Assembly (NCBI GenBank): GCA_050942895.1
Contig: JBMNOE010000010.1
Span: forward strand, 19,906-83,905
Source: JBNRMR01 sp050942895
GTDB taxonomy: Bacteria; Bacillota; Clostridia; Christensenellales; UBA1750
Length of the DNA stretch: 64,000 nt
Direction of reading: 5' to 3'
The stretch's first letter is position 1, and each line of letters begins with the position of its first letter. Shown one piece after another: positions 1-9,332 of this stretch. Position numbers and translations under genes: made by a program. The notes beneath the pieces are model-generated. The model was not told the DNA's origin. It searched no databases and worked only from the letters and a program-made list of their open reading frames with translations.

Positions 1-949
1 AGGGCTGGTGAATCATCCCAACGCGGCAGGTGTGTTGGTGGTTGGGCTGGGCTGTGAGAACAACCATGTTGCTGCATTTAAGGATGTTTTGGGAAGCTGG
101 GACGAAAACCGAGTGAAGTTCATGGTGGCTCAGGAGGTTGAGGACGAGTACGAGGAGGGCCTGCGGCTTTTGGCTGAGCTGATGGAGTACGCTGCCGGCT
201 TTAAGCGCCGCGAACTTCCCGTTTCAATGCTGAAAGTGGGGCTGAAATGCGGCGGCTCCGACGGATTTTCCGGCATAACGGCCAATCCGCTGATCGGACG
301 CTTCTCCGACATGCTGATATCAAGGGGCGGCACAAGCGTTTTGACCGAAGTGCCCGAGATGTTCGGCGCGGAAACAATTCTGATGGACCGCTGCATAAAT
401 GAAGATGTTTTCAATAAAACTGTAAAACTTATCAACGATTTTAAGCTTTATTACCAAAGTAACGGTCAGGTGATATATGAAAACCCTTCCCCCGGCAACA
501 AGGACGGCGGCATCACCACCCTGGAGGATAAATCCCTTGGATGCACCCAAAAGGGCGGAACCGCGCCTGTCGCGGATGTAATCGACTATGGGCAGCAGGT
601 GAAAACGCCGGGGCTGAATCTTTTAAGCTCGCCAGGGAATGACTTGGTTGCTGAAACGGCGCTGGTGGCCGCTGGATGCCAGATAGTGCTGTTTTCTACG
701 GGGAGGGGGACGCCTCTTGGCGCGCCCGTGCCCACGGTTAAGATAGCAACCAACTCACAGCTTGCGCATAAGAAGAAGGAGTGGATCGACTTCGACGCAG
801 GCAGACTTTTAAGCGGCGTCTCAATGGATGATCTGTCTGGGGAGTTTTACGGATACATACTGGATGTTTGCTCGGGAAAGCTCCTTGCAAGGAACGAGAT
901 TCGCGGCTTCAGGGAGATAGGCATTTTCAAAAACGGCGTAACTCTTTGA
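1..949 (+). CDS. uxaA: Altronate dehydratase (UxaA family), 3' part
   Basis: C-terminal about 315 residues of a UxaA/GarD-type sugar-acid dehydratase, which converts D-altronate to 2-keto-3-deoxygluconate in hexuronate catabolism. The reading frame is open at the left edge. The first in-frame start-like codon (GTG at 8) lies inside the family motif HPNAAGVLVVGLGCE, so the true start is upstream of the window. Also visible are the family-typical GCTQKGG segment, FSTGRGTPLG and the late IDFDAGRLL stretch. Full-length members are near 490-500 residues, so roughly the first third is missing. The stop at 947-949 is followed directly by the PHP-domain remnant. The specific sugar acid (altronate or a related acid) cannot be settled from this part alone. 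Family certain, substrate inferred. Confidence 0.85.
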   Translation, partial: GLVNHPNAAGVLVVGLGCENNHVAAFKDVLGSWDENRVKFMVAQEVEDEYEEGLRLLAELMEYAAGFKRRELPVSMLKVGLKCGGSDGFSGITANPLIGRFSDMLISRGGTSVLTEVPEMFGAETILMDRCINEDVFNKTVKLINDFKLYYQSNGQVIYENPSPGNKDGGITTLEDKSLGCTQKGGTAPVADVIDYGQQVKTPGLNLLSSPGNDLVAETALVAAGCQIVLFSTGRGTPLGAPVPTVKIATNSQLAHKKKEWIDFDAGRLLSGVSMDDLSGEFYGYILDVCSGKLLARNEIRGFREIGIFKNGVTL

Positions 950-1027
950 GTGATGCGCATCGGGATGCCTGTTACAGCCTGGCAGGTGAAATTCAGGCGC
1001 CAAGGAATGGCTTGCGGGAGGAAGCAT

Positions 1028-1856
1028 ATGTTTGCTGATTTGCACTTGCATTCAATATATTCAGATGGCACAGACACGCCGAAGGAGTTAATTCAGTTAT
1101 CGCTTGATGCCGGGCTGAAAGTAATCGCCATTTCAGACCATGATACTGTATCCGCCTATGATAATGCCGCTGATCTGCATGCCTTGGGAATTACGATTAT
1201 TCCGGCCATTGAGATATCAACCGTATTGGGGCATCATTATCTGCATTTATTAGGTTACTTTATAGATACCCGTTCATATGAATTGCAAAAATACATCGCA
1301 AGAGTATCAGATGAAAAACTCAGAATGCTCGGATTAACTTTGAAAAAGCATTGAATAGTGGATGTTTCGACTATCCATGGAGCCGCGTGTTAGAGCTGCA
1401 CTGCGATCAACCGCGAATTTCCGGTGTCCATGTTGTTTATGCTATGCAAAAAGATAATTACACTATTGACGGCATGGGATTATGGGATATGTTCCATAAG
1501 TATTTTGGGCGGAAAGTCCTGATTTCATCTCTACAGAAACAGCCACGGCTTACGATGCAATAGATATTATCAAAAAAGCAGGCGGAATACCTATTATTGC
1601 TCACCCCAAAAGCATCGGAAGCGATGAAGCGGTAAGCGATTTAATTAAATATGGAGCACAGGGGCTGGAAGTGTTTCATCCCATACATACCAATGATGAA
1701 GTAATTAAATATCGACAATTAGCTGAGAGCAAGAAAGTATTCATTACGGGCGGCACGGATTGGCATGTAAAGAACAACGGAGCGGAGATAACCCACTTTG
1801 GCATGTGCGGATTAGAGAGCGGGGAGTATCCTATTTTTCATCTGTGCCGAAGATGA
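1028..1856 (+). pseudogene. PHP-domain phosphoesterase, frameshifted twice
   Basis: A PHP metallo-phosphoesterase of the RNase AM/YciV type is split over three frames. Frame 1 from ATG 1028 (strong ribosome site gggagg six bases before it) gives MFADLHLHSIYSDG and AISDHDT, the metal-binding HxH and DHD motifs. It ends at a stop at 1352-1354. The homologous reading continues one frame over from about 1335 (NFEKALNSGCFDYPWSR) and shifts again near 1530 (PDFISTETATAYDAI, then IIAHPKS and GGTDWH). Both breaks look like single-base losses. The stretch is visibly more AT-rich than its neighbours, which may mean recent acquisition. Either a decaying gene or two assembly errors; two independent shifts favour decay. 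The last residues before the stop at 1856 may also be out of frame. Confidence 0.75.
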
Positions 1857-1958
1857 ACTTGGGGCCAAGCTGGAGTTGTTGAGAAGAATATATTTTAGGC
1901 TGTTTCGCATTAAGTAGCCTGGAATTTGTCATGAAGCTGCTTTTGTCAAATGCAAATG

Positions 1959-1992
1959 AAAAAAGCGCCGCGGAAGGCAAAAGCCCGGCGCT
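1959..1992 (-). terminator. Rho-independent terminator of the zinc-ribbon protein gene
   Basis: On the minus strand AGCGCCG (1992-1986) pairs with CGGCGCT (1970-1964) and is followed by a run of T (plus-strand a's at 1959-1963). It lies 14 bases after the stop of the gene at 2006-3907. Confidence 0.75.
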
Positions 1993-2005
1993 TTGCTGCG
2001 CTAAA

Positions 2006-3907
2006 TTATTGGTTGTAGTAATAGCGGCCCACGAACAGCGGTCTGCCGCTTTGCATGGCTTCAAAATCGCAGTATATTTTGTAGTTGTTTCCAAGCTCCA
2101 GCTTCTTGCCCTCCACCATCCTGATTAAAACGATTATGTTTTCGCCCATATCCATCGTGTAAATCGCCGGTGAATCATCCGATATGGCGGTGACGATGCC
2201 TGTGCCAACATATATTTTCCCCACCTTGTTTTCCGAATAGGACATCAGATCGCCAAAATTCTGGCTGTCTATGGGCCAGGCCTGCTTTGAATATTCGTCC
2301 AGCTTGGGGGCGTAGTCGATGGTGAGATGGTAAAGTGTGTCCTCCTTGCCGGGCATTGTCGCCCGTATTATGACCTGGTTGACGCCGATCCTGGTCATAA
2401 GCGCCTTCACGGTGAATGAACCGTCGCTGTCCACTTCCCCTTCGCCGGACTGGCTGGTGTCAAGGGAGATGGTGGCGCCGGGCAAAGTTGTGCCTCTGAG
2501 CTCAACCGTCTTTGACGTGGAGCTGCCTGAAACGGTGGCCGCCAGTTCTATGGGAATATCCATATAGGGGCGGTTAAGTGTGATGGTCTTTTCAGTTGCG
2601 GTGTGGCCGGGCGTCTGGGCGCGGATGACCACGGCGATGTCGCCAAACTCGGAGGTGTCTATGTTCTGCAGCACATTGCCGTTTGAATCGGTGAAGTCGG
2701 ATACATCGGAGCCGTTTACCAGCACCCTGCTGCCGGGGGAAACTCTGAACTTTACCGGGGTGATGGAGGTCTGCACAGAGGCGGAGTCGGACTCGGGCTG
2801 GATAAGCTCTATCTTCGTTTGCGGAATGAGAAGCTCGTATGATAAGGCGCCGCCCAGCTCCTGCTTGCCGGAGGGGTGGTAGAAAACAGGCGTGAGCTGC
2901 ACGCTCATGTTCTCATGCTCCGGCGCATCGCCTATGATTAAATCGTCATAGAGCAGCATCCGCGCTTCGCCGGCGGTGAAAAGATATGTGCTTTTAAGCT
3001 CTTGGATATATACGCTTTCATATTTGTCGCTGCGAAAGACGATCTCATGGGCGCTGCGCTCGTTCCTTTCAACTGTTTCTATTGTGAAGGGAATGTTTAC
3101 GCCGCCTGCATCCTGAGAGAAATCGCCGCTGGAAGTTGAAAACATTTGATCGATCTTCGGGAAAAGGATATAGCCGCCTATTGAAAGGGCCACGATAAAT
3201 GCTGCGATGGTTGAAAGTTTGAAAAAAGCCCGCAGAAAAGAACGCCTTTTGCGCTTGTCCTTCATAGTGTAAAGGGGCTTGAGCTCGGTTTTTTTGGCGG
3301 CTTGGGCGCCATAGACCTGGGCGCTTTCCCTGGCGCGACGGGTTTGGGGCTCGGCGCTTGGCGCGTTCCTGACCTTTTTGCGCAGCTTTCTTGTGCGGGG
3401 CTCGGAAGCAGGCGCAGCTTTTGGTGCGGGCTTTCTCACATATATGTTTTCATGCTCAAGAACCTCGATGGGCTTTCCATGCTGAGGAAGCGGCGCAGGG
3501 CGCACGGGAAAGTCCCTCTCCAGGCGGGAAATGCCGGAAATATCCGCGCCGGAGGCATTGCCGCCCAATCGTTCGCCAACGCCTTTAGATTGCTTTGTTT
3601 GCCCCAAAGCTTCGGATGCGCCGGGGAGCGGGAGCGCCGCAGAATATACGGCCGTGTCGCCGACTGTGGAAGCAGAGGGGGGAGCGTAGAACTCGTCAAA
3701 CTCCACCAGCTCCTCCTGGAAGGAATCGGCGTCTGCAAAAAGACTGTGGGGTCTGCCGCTGTCGTGGGGGAGGAAGCTTTCCTCATCACCATGGCGGCGC
3801 TCCGGGGGCATGGCAAAGGAAGGCTCCGAGCCATCCAAGGGCTGGCCGCATTGAAAACATTTGGGGAATTGCGCTCTGTTCCAGAAGCCGCAGTTAGGAC
3901 ATTTCAA
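2006..3907 (-). CDS. Zinc-ribbon, single-pass membrane protein with Ig-like domains
   Basis: Not recognised as a named family. The N-terminus is a zinc ribbon (CPNCGFWN at residues 3-10, then CFQCGQPL about 10 residues on), as in bacterial zinc_ribbon_2 sensor/anchor proteins. Residues 30-210 are a low-complexity, Pro/Ala/Arg-rich linker ending in basic residues. One membrane helix lies near residues 225-250 (IAAFIVALSIGGYILF). The remaining about 380 residues are extracytoplasmic and contain one or two beta-sandwich segments resembling glucodextranase B/Ig-like domains (for example VELRGTTLPGATISLD, GSFTVKALM). Orientation should be zinc ribbon inside, Ig domains outside. The start is TTG at 3907, chosen for the ggagga site about eight bases upstream. 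Monocistronic, with its own terminator. A cell-surface or envelope-sensing role is only a guess. Confidence 0.7.
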   Translation of the reverse strand: MKCPNCGFWNRAQFPKCFQCGQPLDGSEPSFAMPPERRHGDEESFLPHDSGRPHSLFADADSFQEELVEFDEFYAPPSASTVGDTAVYSAALPLPGASEALGQTKQSKGVGERLGGNASGADISGISRLERDFPVRPAPLPQHGKPIEVLEHENIYVRKPAPKAAPASEPRTRKLRKKVRNAPSAEPQTRRARESAQVYGAQAAKKTELKPLYTMKDKRKRRSFLRAFFKLSTIAAFIVALSIGGYILFPKIDQMFSTSSGDFSQDAGGVNIPFTIETVERNERSAHEIVFRSDKYESVYIQELKSTYLFTAGEARMLLYDDLIIGDAPEHENMSVQLTPVFYHPSGKQELGGALSYELLIPQTKIELIQPESDSASVQTSITPVKFRVSPGSRVLVNGSDVSDFTDSNGNVLQNIDTSEFGDIAVVIRAQTPGHTATEKTITLNRPYMDIPIELAATVSGSSTSKTVELRGTTLPGATISLDTSQSGEGEVDSDGSFTVKALMTRIGVNQVIIRATMPGKEDTLYHLTIDYAPKLDEYSKQAWPIDSQNFGDLMSYSENKVGKIYVGTGIVTAISDDSPAIYTMDMGENIIVLIRMVEGKKLELGNNYKIYCDFEAMQSGRPLFVGRYYYNQ

Positions 3908-4087
3908 TCTAAAACTCCTCCGAAGGTAATTTGCTATATATGCTCATATCTATTAACGAAACTCCGTCCGTTTATGTTTGTGGGGTTTTAAGGCCAAATT
4001 CTGCCTGTATAGCCCAAGAAAATTCCAAGGTTGAATGCCAAGAAGCCTTTAAAAGACTTTTTGCTTCTTTTCTGTTCTTAATTACTA

Positions 4088-4096
4088 TGATATAAT
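4088..4096 (+). promoter_or_regulatory. Extended -10 promoter of the small membrane protein gene
   Basis: TGA-TATAAT at 4088-4096 is an extended -10 element about 40 bases before the ATG at 4137. No good -35 is visible at the right distance. The rest of the 229-base intergenic region (3908-4136) shows nothing else I can name. Confidence 0.5.
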
Positions 4097-4136
4097 ATCG
4101 GTATACAAAATAGCAAGACAGCGCAAGGAGTATTTT

Positions 4137-4685
4137 ATGGATAATTTTAAAGAAGAAATCGTCGTCAAAAAAGGTGGAAGCGGGTTTAAGGCACTCATGC
4201 TTGCGCTCACATATCTGTTTGTGGTTCTTTTCGGCATACTTGGCATGATCGGCCTTTCGGGCGTAATGAGCATGAACTTCACAGTGCAAAACTTCGTACT
4301 GCTGGCAGTCGGCTTCGGCATCGTGTGGCTTTTGTGGCGCAATAAAGATAATTTCAACACCGAGTATGAATACACCTTCACCAGCGGCGAGATGGATTTC
4401 GCCAAGGTCATGGGCGGAAGGCGCAGGAGACATCTGCTGACGCTGCGGCTTGCCGATACCGAAGCAATGGATGACGTCTCCTCAGAGGATTACCGCCGCT
4501 ATTCCACCATGCAGGGCATAAAAGAGATCGACTATACATTGAATAAGGACACGAAAAAGCAGTTTATATACTTCATAAAAGAAGGCAATAAATTCATCCT
4601 CATCCTGGAGTGCAGCGACGGCATGTGGGACATGATGGTGAAATCGGTGCCTAAATTCAGCAATCAGCGGGTGTTAAGGAGATAG
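4137..4685 (+). CDS. Small two-helix membrane protein, DUF6106-like
   Basis: 182 residues. After an acidic/basic N-terminus (MDNFKEEIVVKKG) come two membrane helices at about residues 19-42 and 48-65, then a cytosolic domain of about 110 residues rich in charged and aromatic residues (NFNTEYEYTFTSGEMDF, GGRRRRHLLTL). From memory this resembles the uncharacterised clostridial family DUF6106; I cannot confirm the number. The ribosome site caaggag precedes the ATG. It sits 9 bases before the cysteine desulfurase gene and is probably the first gene of that operon. Function unknown. The cytosolic part has the look of a PH-like or beta-rich domain, but that is impression only. Confidence 0.7.
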   Translation: MDNFKEEIVVKKGGSGFKALMLALTYLFVVLFGILGMIGLSGVMSMNFTVQNFVLLAVGFGIVWLLWRNKDNFNTEYEYTFTSGEMDFAKVMGGRRRRHLLTLRLADTEAMDDVSSEDYRRYSTMQGIKEIDYTLNKDTKKQFIYFIKEGNKFILILECSDGMWDMMVKSVPKFSNQRVLRR

Positions 4686-4694
4686 TTTTTCACG

Positions 4695-5849
4695 ATGCAA
4701 ACCAGCGGCAAAATCCGTGCTTATCTTGACAACAGCGCCACGACCATGCCCTGCAAAGAGGCTGTGGACGCGGCCTGTTTTGCTATGGGCGAAGGTTTTT
4801 TTAACCCCTCAGCGGCATATGGGCCGGCAATCCCCGTGATCAAGGCCATGAATTCCTGCCGAGGGGCGGTTAAGGAGGTTTTGGGGCAAAGATCGGGCGA
4901 GGTAATATTCACATCCGGCGGCACTGAAGGGAACTTCATCGCCATTTTGGGCGCCATGAAAAGGCGGGGCGCAAGGCTGGCACTCACCACGGCGGTGGAA
5001 CATCCGGCGGTCTTGGAGTGCGTTAAAAGCTTTGAGCATGTCATAATTCCCGTGGATTCCTCCGGCCTTGTTGACCTTGACCTGTTTGAAGAAACAGTAA
5101 AAAAGAATGAGGACATCGGCCTTGTTTCCGCCATGGAGATAAACAACGAGACGGGAGCCATCCTTCCCGTGGCGCAGATGGCAAAGATCGTCAACGAAAG
5201 CAGCGGGGCGCTTTTCCACTGCGACGGCGTGCAGGGTTTTTTGCATATTAAGGAAAGGGATCTTAAGGATGTGGACACATACGCCATAAGCGCCCACAAG
5301 ATACACGGCCTTAAGGGCAGCGGCGCTCTGTGGATAAAAGAAGGCGTCAGCCTGGGACAGGTGATATACGGCGGCGGCCAGGAAAAGGGCATACGAAGCG
5401 GCACCGAAAACACCCCCGGCATATTCGCTTTGGAGGCGGCCATCAGGGCGGATGACGGCAGCGCCATGGACACAGTGAGAGGGCTTAAGCTGCGGCTTTA
5501 CAGCGGCATAATGGACATTTTCCCTGCCGCAAAGGTGAACGGCCCAGACCCTCAAAACCCCCGCGAAAGCGCGCCTCATATTTTGAACATCAGCTTTGAG
5601 GGCATACTTTCCGAGGTTCTGCTCCACGCTTTGGAGGGCGACGGCGTTTTTGTTTCAACGGGCAGCGCCTGCGCCGCAAGGCAGAGCCGTCCCAGCCATG
5701 TGCTTTCCGCCATGGGCGTTGATCCTCAGATGATAAGAAGCGCGGTTCGCTTCAGCCTTGGCAGATACACCACCCGGGAGGAGATCGACCTCGCCCTTGA
5801 AAGCCTTAAAAAGCATCTGCCGGTGCTGGCCAAGTTCCGCAGGAGATAA
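4695..5849 (+). CDS. nifZ: Cysteine desulfurase (NifS/IscS family), ThiI partner
   Basis: 384-residue class V PLP aminotransferase that takes sulfur from cysteine as an enzyme persulfide. Visible: the N-terminal YLDNSATT motif, the PLP-lysine region AISAHKIHGLKG (about residues 197-208), the GGGQEKGIRSGTEN loop, and the active-site cysteine in STGSACAAR (about residue 325). The short STGSACA loop matches group I desulfurases. The next gene, 53 bases on, is thiI; in Bacillus the dedicated desulfurase NifZ is paired with ThiI for 4-thiouridine in tRNA, so that role is inferred here. The symbol is assigned by this context and the enzyme could also serve other sulfur pathways. Confidence 0.88.
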   Translation: MQTSGKIRAYLDNSATTMPCKEAVDAACFAMGEGFFNPSAAYGPAIPVIKAMNSCRGAVKEVLGQRSGEVIFTSGGTEGNFIAILGAMKRRGARLALTTAVEHPAVLECVKSFEHVIIPVDSSGLVDLDLFEETVKKNEDIGLVSAMEINNETGAILPVAQMAKIVNESSGALFHCDGVQGFLHIKERDLKDVDTYAISAHKIHGLKGSGALWIKEGVSLGQVIYGGGQEKGIRSGTENTPGIFALEAAIRADDGSAMDTVRGLKLRLYSGIMDIFPAAKVNGPDPQNPRESAPHILNISFEGILSEVLLHALEGDGVFVSTGSACAARQSRPSHVLSAMGVDPQMIRSAVRFSLGRYTTREEIDLALESLKKHLPVLAKFRRR

Positions 5850-5902
5850 TTTTTATTTTTCTATTTTTAAATGTGATCGATAAAGGAGATTTTATAAAAA
5901 AG

Positions 5903-7096
5903 ATGCAGCCAAATATTTTGCTTGTAAGATACGGAGAAGTTTTTCTAAAAGGCCAGAACAGGCCCTATTTCATAAACAGCCTTGTGGCAAAGGTAAGACA
6001 GGCGGTAATGCCCATGGACGGCCGGGCCCATTTTGCCGACGGCAGGATTTATGTCCGCGCCGGCGATATCGATGACTGCGCCAAAAGGGTCAGCAAGGTG
6101 TTCGGCGTTCATTCCGTCAGCCCTGCCATCGAAACGGATAAGGAGATTTCCAGCATGGCCGCCGCCGCAATTTCACTGATGGAGGGCGCAAAGGGCAGCT
6201 TCAAGATACTGGCGCGCCGCTCCGATAAGACCTTCCCGATGCAGTCGCCCCAGTTGGCGGCTATAATCGGCGGTGAGGTGCTGAAGGCCTGCCCACATCT
6301 GACGGTGGACGTTAAAAACCCTGACCATGTGGTGGAGGTTGAGGTCAGGGAGAGCGCATATGTTCACAAAGAAAAGCTGCTGGGCGCCGGCGGTATGCCG
6401 ATAGGCACCGGCGGGAAGGCTCTTTTGCTCATCTCCGGCGGTATCGACAGCCCTGTTTCCGGCTACATGATCGCCAAGAGGGGCGTCGCCTTGGAGACCA
6501 TCCATTTCTTCAGCCACCCTTACACCAGCGAGCACGCAAAGCAGAAGGTCATCAGCCTGCTGTCGGTTCTGGCGGAATACTGCGGCAACATACGGATGCA
6601 CGTGGTGCCTTTCACTAAAATTCAAATGGACATATATGAAAAATGCCCCGAGGAGGAGCTGACGGTGATAATGCGCCGGTTTATGATGCGCATATCCGAA
6701 AAGCTGGCGGGAAGGCTCAACTGCAAGGCGCTGATAACGGGGGAATCCGTGGGGCAGGTGGCCAGCCAGACGATGGACAGCCTTATCTGCACTGACAGAA
6801 GCGTGAACATGCTGGTGCTAAGGCCCTTAGTCGGCTTTGACAAGTCGGAGATAGTGGACTATGCCCAAAAGATAGGCACATATGAAACGTCCATTTTGCC
6901 ATATGAGGACTGCTGCACCGTCTTTACGCCCAAGCACCCCGTCACGAAACCCCGTCTGGACAGGATCGAGCGCTCGGAGGCTTTGCTGGATGTGGACGGG
7001 CTGATCGAGGAGGCCATGGCGGGCATAGAGCTGATAAATATCGGCAGCGACGGGCCGATAACGGCCGACAGAAAAGGTGAGGAAGTTGAATCTTAA
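5903..7096 (+). CDS. thiI: tRNA uridine 4-sulfurtransferase ThiI
   Basis: 397-residue tRNA-modifying enzyme that adenylates U8 of tRNA and inserts sulfur from a desulfurase persulfide. It may also feed thiazole synthesis. Domain order: N-terminal ferredoxin-like plus THUMP (residues 1-165, with YGEVFLKGQNRPYF near the start), then a PP-loop ATPase beginning LLISGGIDSPVSGYM. The conserved late motif CCTVFTPKHPVTKP is present. No rhodanese domain follows, as is usual in Firmicutes. I chose ATG 5903, which restores the family N-terminus, although spacing from the aaaggag site (5882-5888) is a rather long 14 bases. A GTG at 5873 in the same frame has no ribosome site. The 3' end overlaps the helicase gene by 11 bases. 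Confidence 0.93.
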   Translation: MQPNILLVRYGEVFLKGQNRPYFINSLVAKVRQAVMPMDGRAHFADGRIYVRAGDIDDCAKRVSKVFGVHSVSPAIETDKEISSMAAAAISLMEGAKGSFKILARRSDKTFPMQSPQLAAIIGGEVLKACPHLTVDVKNPDHVVEVEVRESAYVHKEKLLGAGGMPIGTGGKALLLISGGIDSPVSGYMIAKRGVALETIHFFSHPYTSEHAKQKVISLLSVLAEYCGNIRMHVVPFTKIQMDIYEKCPEEELTVIMRRFMMRISEKLAGRLNCKALITGESVGQVASQTMDSLICTDRSVNMLVLRPLVGFDKSEIVDYAQKIGTYETSILPYEDCCTVFTPKHPVTKPRLDRIERSEALLDVDGLIEEAMAGIELINIGSDGPITADRKGEEVES

Positions 7097-9332
7097 AGGT
7101 TTTTTGGACAGCCTTCGTTATGATCGTTCCTTCATGGACAGCGTGACCTGCTGGGAGGTTTTGCCCCCGGGCAAGGGCAGCTATGCAGATTTCCCCGAAA
7201 GCATGTCGCCCATATTGCAGAAAATGCTGATCGGAAGGGGCATTGGCAGGCTGTACAGCCACCAGGCCCAGTCATTTGATGCGGCCTCTAAGGGGGAGAA
7301 TGTCTGCGTCGTCACGCCCACGGCATCGGGGAAAACACATTGTTACAATCTTCCGGTGCTGCAAAGGGTAATCGACGACAGCGACAGCCGCGCCCTCTAT
7401 CTTTTCCCCACGAAGGCCCTGGCGGCAGACCAGAACGCGGAGCTTAATGAAGTCATCGCCGCCATGAACAGGGATGTGAAGGCTTTCACATACGACGGCG
7501 ACACCGCCGCTTCCGCCAGAAAGGCCGTGAGGGAGGCGGGGCATATCGTCGTTACCAACCCGGACATGCTCCACAGCGGCATTTTGCCCAACCATGTGAA
7601 ATGGGTGAAGCTGTTTGAAAACCTTAAATATATCGTCATCGACGAGATACATTCATACAGGGGCGTTTTTGGCTCCAACCTCGCCTGCGTGATAAGGCGG
7701 CTTAAGCGCATCTGCGAGTTTTACGGCTCGAAGCCCCAGTTCATCTGCTGCTCGGCCACCATCAAAAACCCGGCGGAGCTGGCGGAGATGCTCACCGGCG
7801 AAAGCTTTACCCTTGTGGACAAAAGCGGCGCGCCCACGGCGGAAAAGCATGTGATATTCTACAACCCGCCGGTGGTGAACCGCCAGCTTGGCATCAGAAA
7901 GAGCGCGCTGTCGGAGACTCGCAGGATCGCTGAAAGTTTGGTGGGCGAGGGGATACAGACAATTGTCTTTTCAAGGAGCAGGCTCTCGGTTGAGGTTTTG
8001 GTCACATACCTTAAACGGATGAAGAAGGACGCCCTGGGCAACGCGCCGGAGGTCCGCGGCTACAGAGGCGGCTACCTGCCGTCTTTGCGCAGGGAGATCG
8101 AGCGGGGGCTTCGCAGCGGCCAGATACAGGCTGTTGTTTCCACAAACGCCCTGGAGCTGGGCATCGACATCGGCTCTCTTGAGGCCTGCGTCATCTGCGG
8201 CTATCCTGGCACAATCGCCTCCACATGGCAGCAGGCGGGCAGGGCGGGCCGGCGGCAGGGGGAAAGCGCCATATTCATAGTGGCGGGTTCTTCGCCCTTG
8301 GATCAGTACATAATCAACCATCCGGATTATTTCTTCAGGCAGTCGCCGGAAAATGCGCTGATAAACCCGGAAAATATATATGTGCTTATGAGCCATATCA
8401 AATGCGCGGCATATGAGCTGCCATTTAGGGACGGCGAGGATTTTGGCTCCATCGCCACAGAGGGAATGCTTGACTATCTTGAAGAAGAAAACATAGTGAA
8501 AAAAATCGGCGGGCGCTATCATTGGTCGTCGGAGGAATTCCCCGCCAGCGAAATTTCCCTTCGAAGCGCAAACGACGAGAATTTTTTGATAATCGACATC
8601 AGCAACCCGAAGCATCATCTTGTCATCGGCGAGATGGACCGCTTCACAGTGCCGATGCTCTTGCATGAACAGGCCATATACATGCATGAGGGCAAGCAGT
8701 ATCAGGTGGAAAAGCTGGATTTCCCCAACAAAAAGGCCTACATCAGGGCGGTGGATGTGGACTATTACACCGACGCGGACTTAAACGTGTCTTTGCGGGT
8801 GCTGGACAGCTTTGAGAGCAGCGAAAGCGGCAAGCTGCGGCTGCAAAGGGGCGTGGTGATGGTCACCAGCATAGTAACCATGTTCAAGAAGATGAAGCTG
8901 GACAGCCATGAGAACGTGGGCTTTGGCCAGGTGAACCTGCCCGAGCTTGAAATGCACACCAGCGCGGCCATGATCACCGTTCAGGAAGACATATTCGAAG
9001 GCATGAAGAAGGACGACGCACAAAGCGGTATGCTGGGCATAGCGACGGTGCTGAAGAACATCGCGCCCCTGAGCCTTATGTGCTCCACATACGACATCGC
9101 CTGCTCATACCATGTGCGGGACACCTTCACAGGCGCTCCCACGATATATGTCTATGACACCGTACCCGGGGGCATGGGCCTTTCAGACAAGATATACGAA
9201 ACGGCGGGAGAACTGCTGCGAAGCTGTCTGGAAGCCATAGTGGAGTGCCGCTGCCAGAGCGGCTGCCCCTCCTGCGTGGGGCCATTGGGCGGCAAGGCCC
9301 ACTCCCTTAAGATACTCAGAAGGCTTCTGTGA
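7086..9332 (+). CDS. mrfA: MrfA/YprA-type DEAD-box DNA helicase with DUF1998 zinc domain
   Basis: Superfamily 2 helicase of about 748 residues, almost the length of Bacillus subtilis YprA/MrfA. MrfA works with MrfB in a UvrA-independent excision pathway for mitomycin C lesions (known for B. subtilis). Motifs in order: Walker A PTASGKT (about residue 80), DEIH box in VIDEIHSYRG, CCSATIKNP (motif III), STNALELGIDIGSLE (motif V), QQAGRAGRR (motif VI). The C-terminal DUF1998 part carries the cysteine cluster CRCQSGCPSC, which binds zinc in MrfA. The start is probably TTG 7086 (aggtga five bases upstream); GTG 7077 in frame is an alternative. It overlaps thiI, and the next gene overlaps its stop, so the two repair genes are translationally coupled. 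Confidence 0.9.
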   Translation: MNLKGFLDSLRYDRSFMDSVTCWEVLPPGKGSYADFPESMSPILQKMLIGRGIGRLYSHQAQSFDAASKGENVCVVTPTASGKTHCYNLPVLQRVIDDSDSRALYLFPTKALAADQNAELNEVIAAMNRDVKAFTYDGDTAASARKAVREAGHIVVTNPDMLHSGILPNHVKWVKLFENLKYIVIDEIHSYRGVFGSNLACVIRRLKRICEFYGSKPQFICCSATIKNPAELAEMLTGESFTLVDKSGAPTAEKHVIFYNPPVVNRQLGIRKSALSETRRIAESLVGEGIQTIVFSRSRLSVEVLVTYLKRMKKDALGNAPEVRGYRGGYLPSLRREIERGLRSGQIQAVVSTNALELGIDIGSLEACVICGYPGTIASTWQQAGRAGRRQGESAIFIVAGSSPLDQYIINHPDYFFRQSPENALINPENIYVLMSHIKCAAYELPFRDGEDFGSIATEGMLDYLEEENIVKKIGGRYHWSSEEFPASEISLRSANDENFLIIDISNPKHHLVIGEMDRFTVPMLLHEQAIYMHEGKQYQVEKLDFPNKKAYIRAVDVDYYTDADLNVSLRVLDSFESSESGKLRLQRGVVMVTSIVTMFKKMKLDSHENVGFGQVNLPELEMHTSAAMITVQEDIFEGMKKDDAQSGMLGIATVLKNIAPLSLMCSTYDIACSYHVRDTFTGAPTIYVYDTVPGGMGLSDKIYETAGELLRSCLEAIVECRCQSGCPSCVGPLGGKAHSLKILRRLL

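Noticed and set aside
3302..3991. 229-codon plus-strand frame opposite the zinc-ribbon gene
   Set aside because: Antisense to the low-complexity linker; Gly/Arg-rich shadow.
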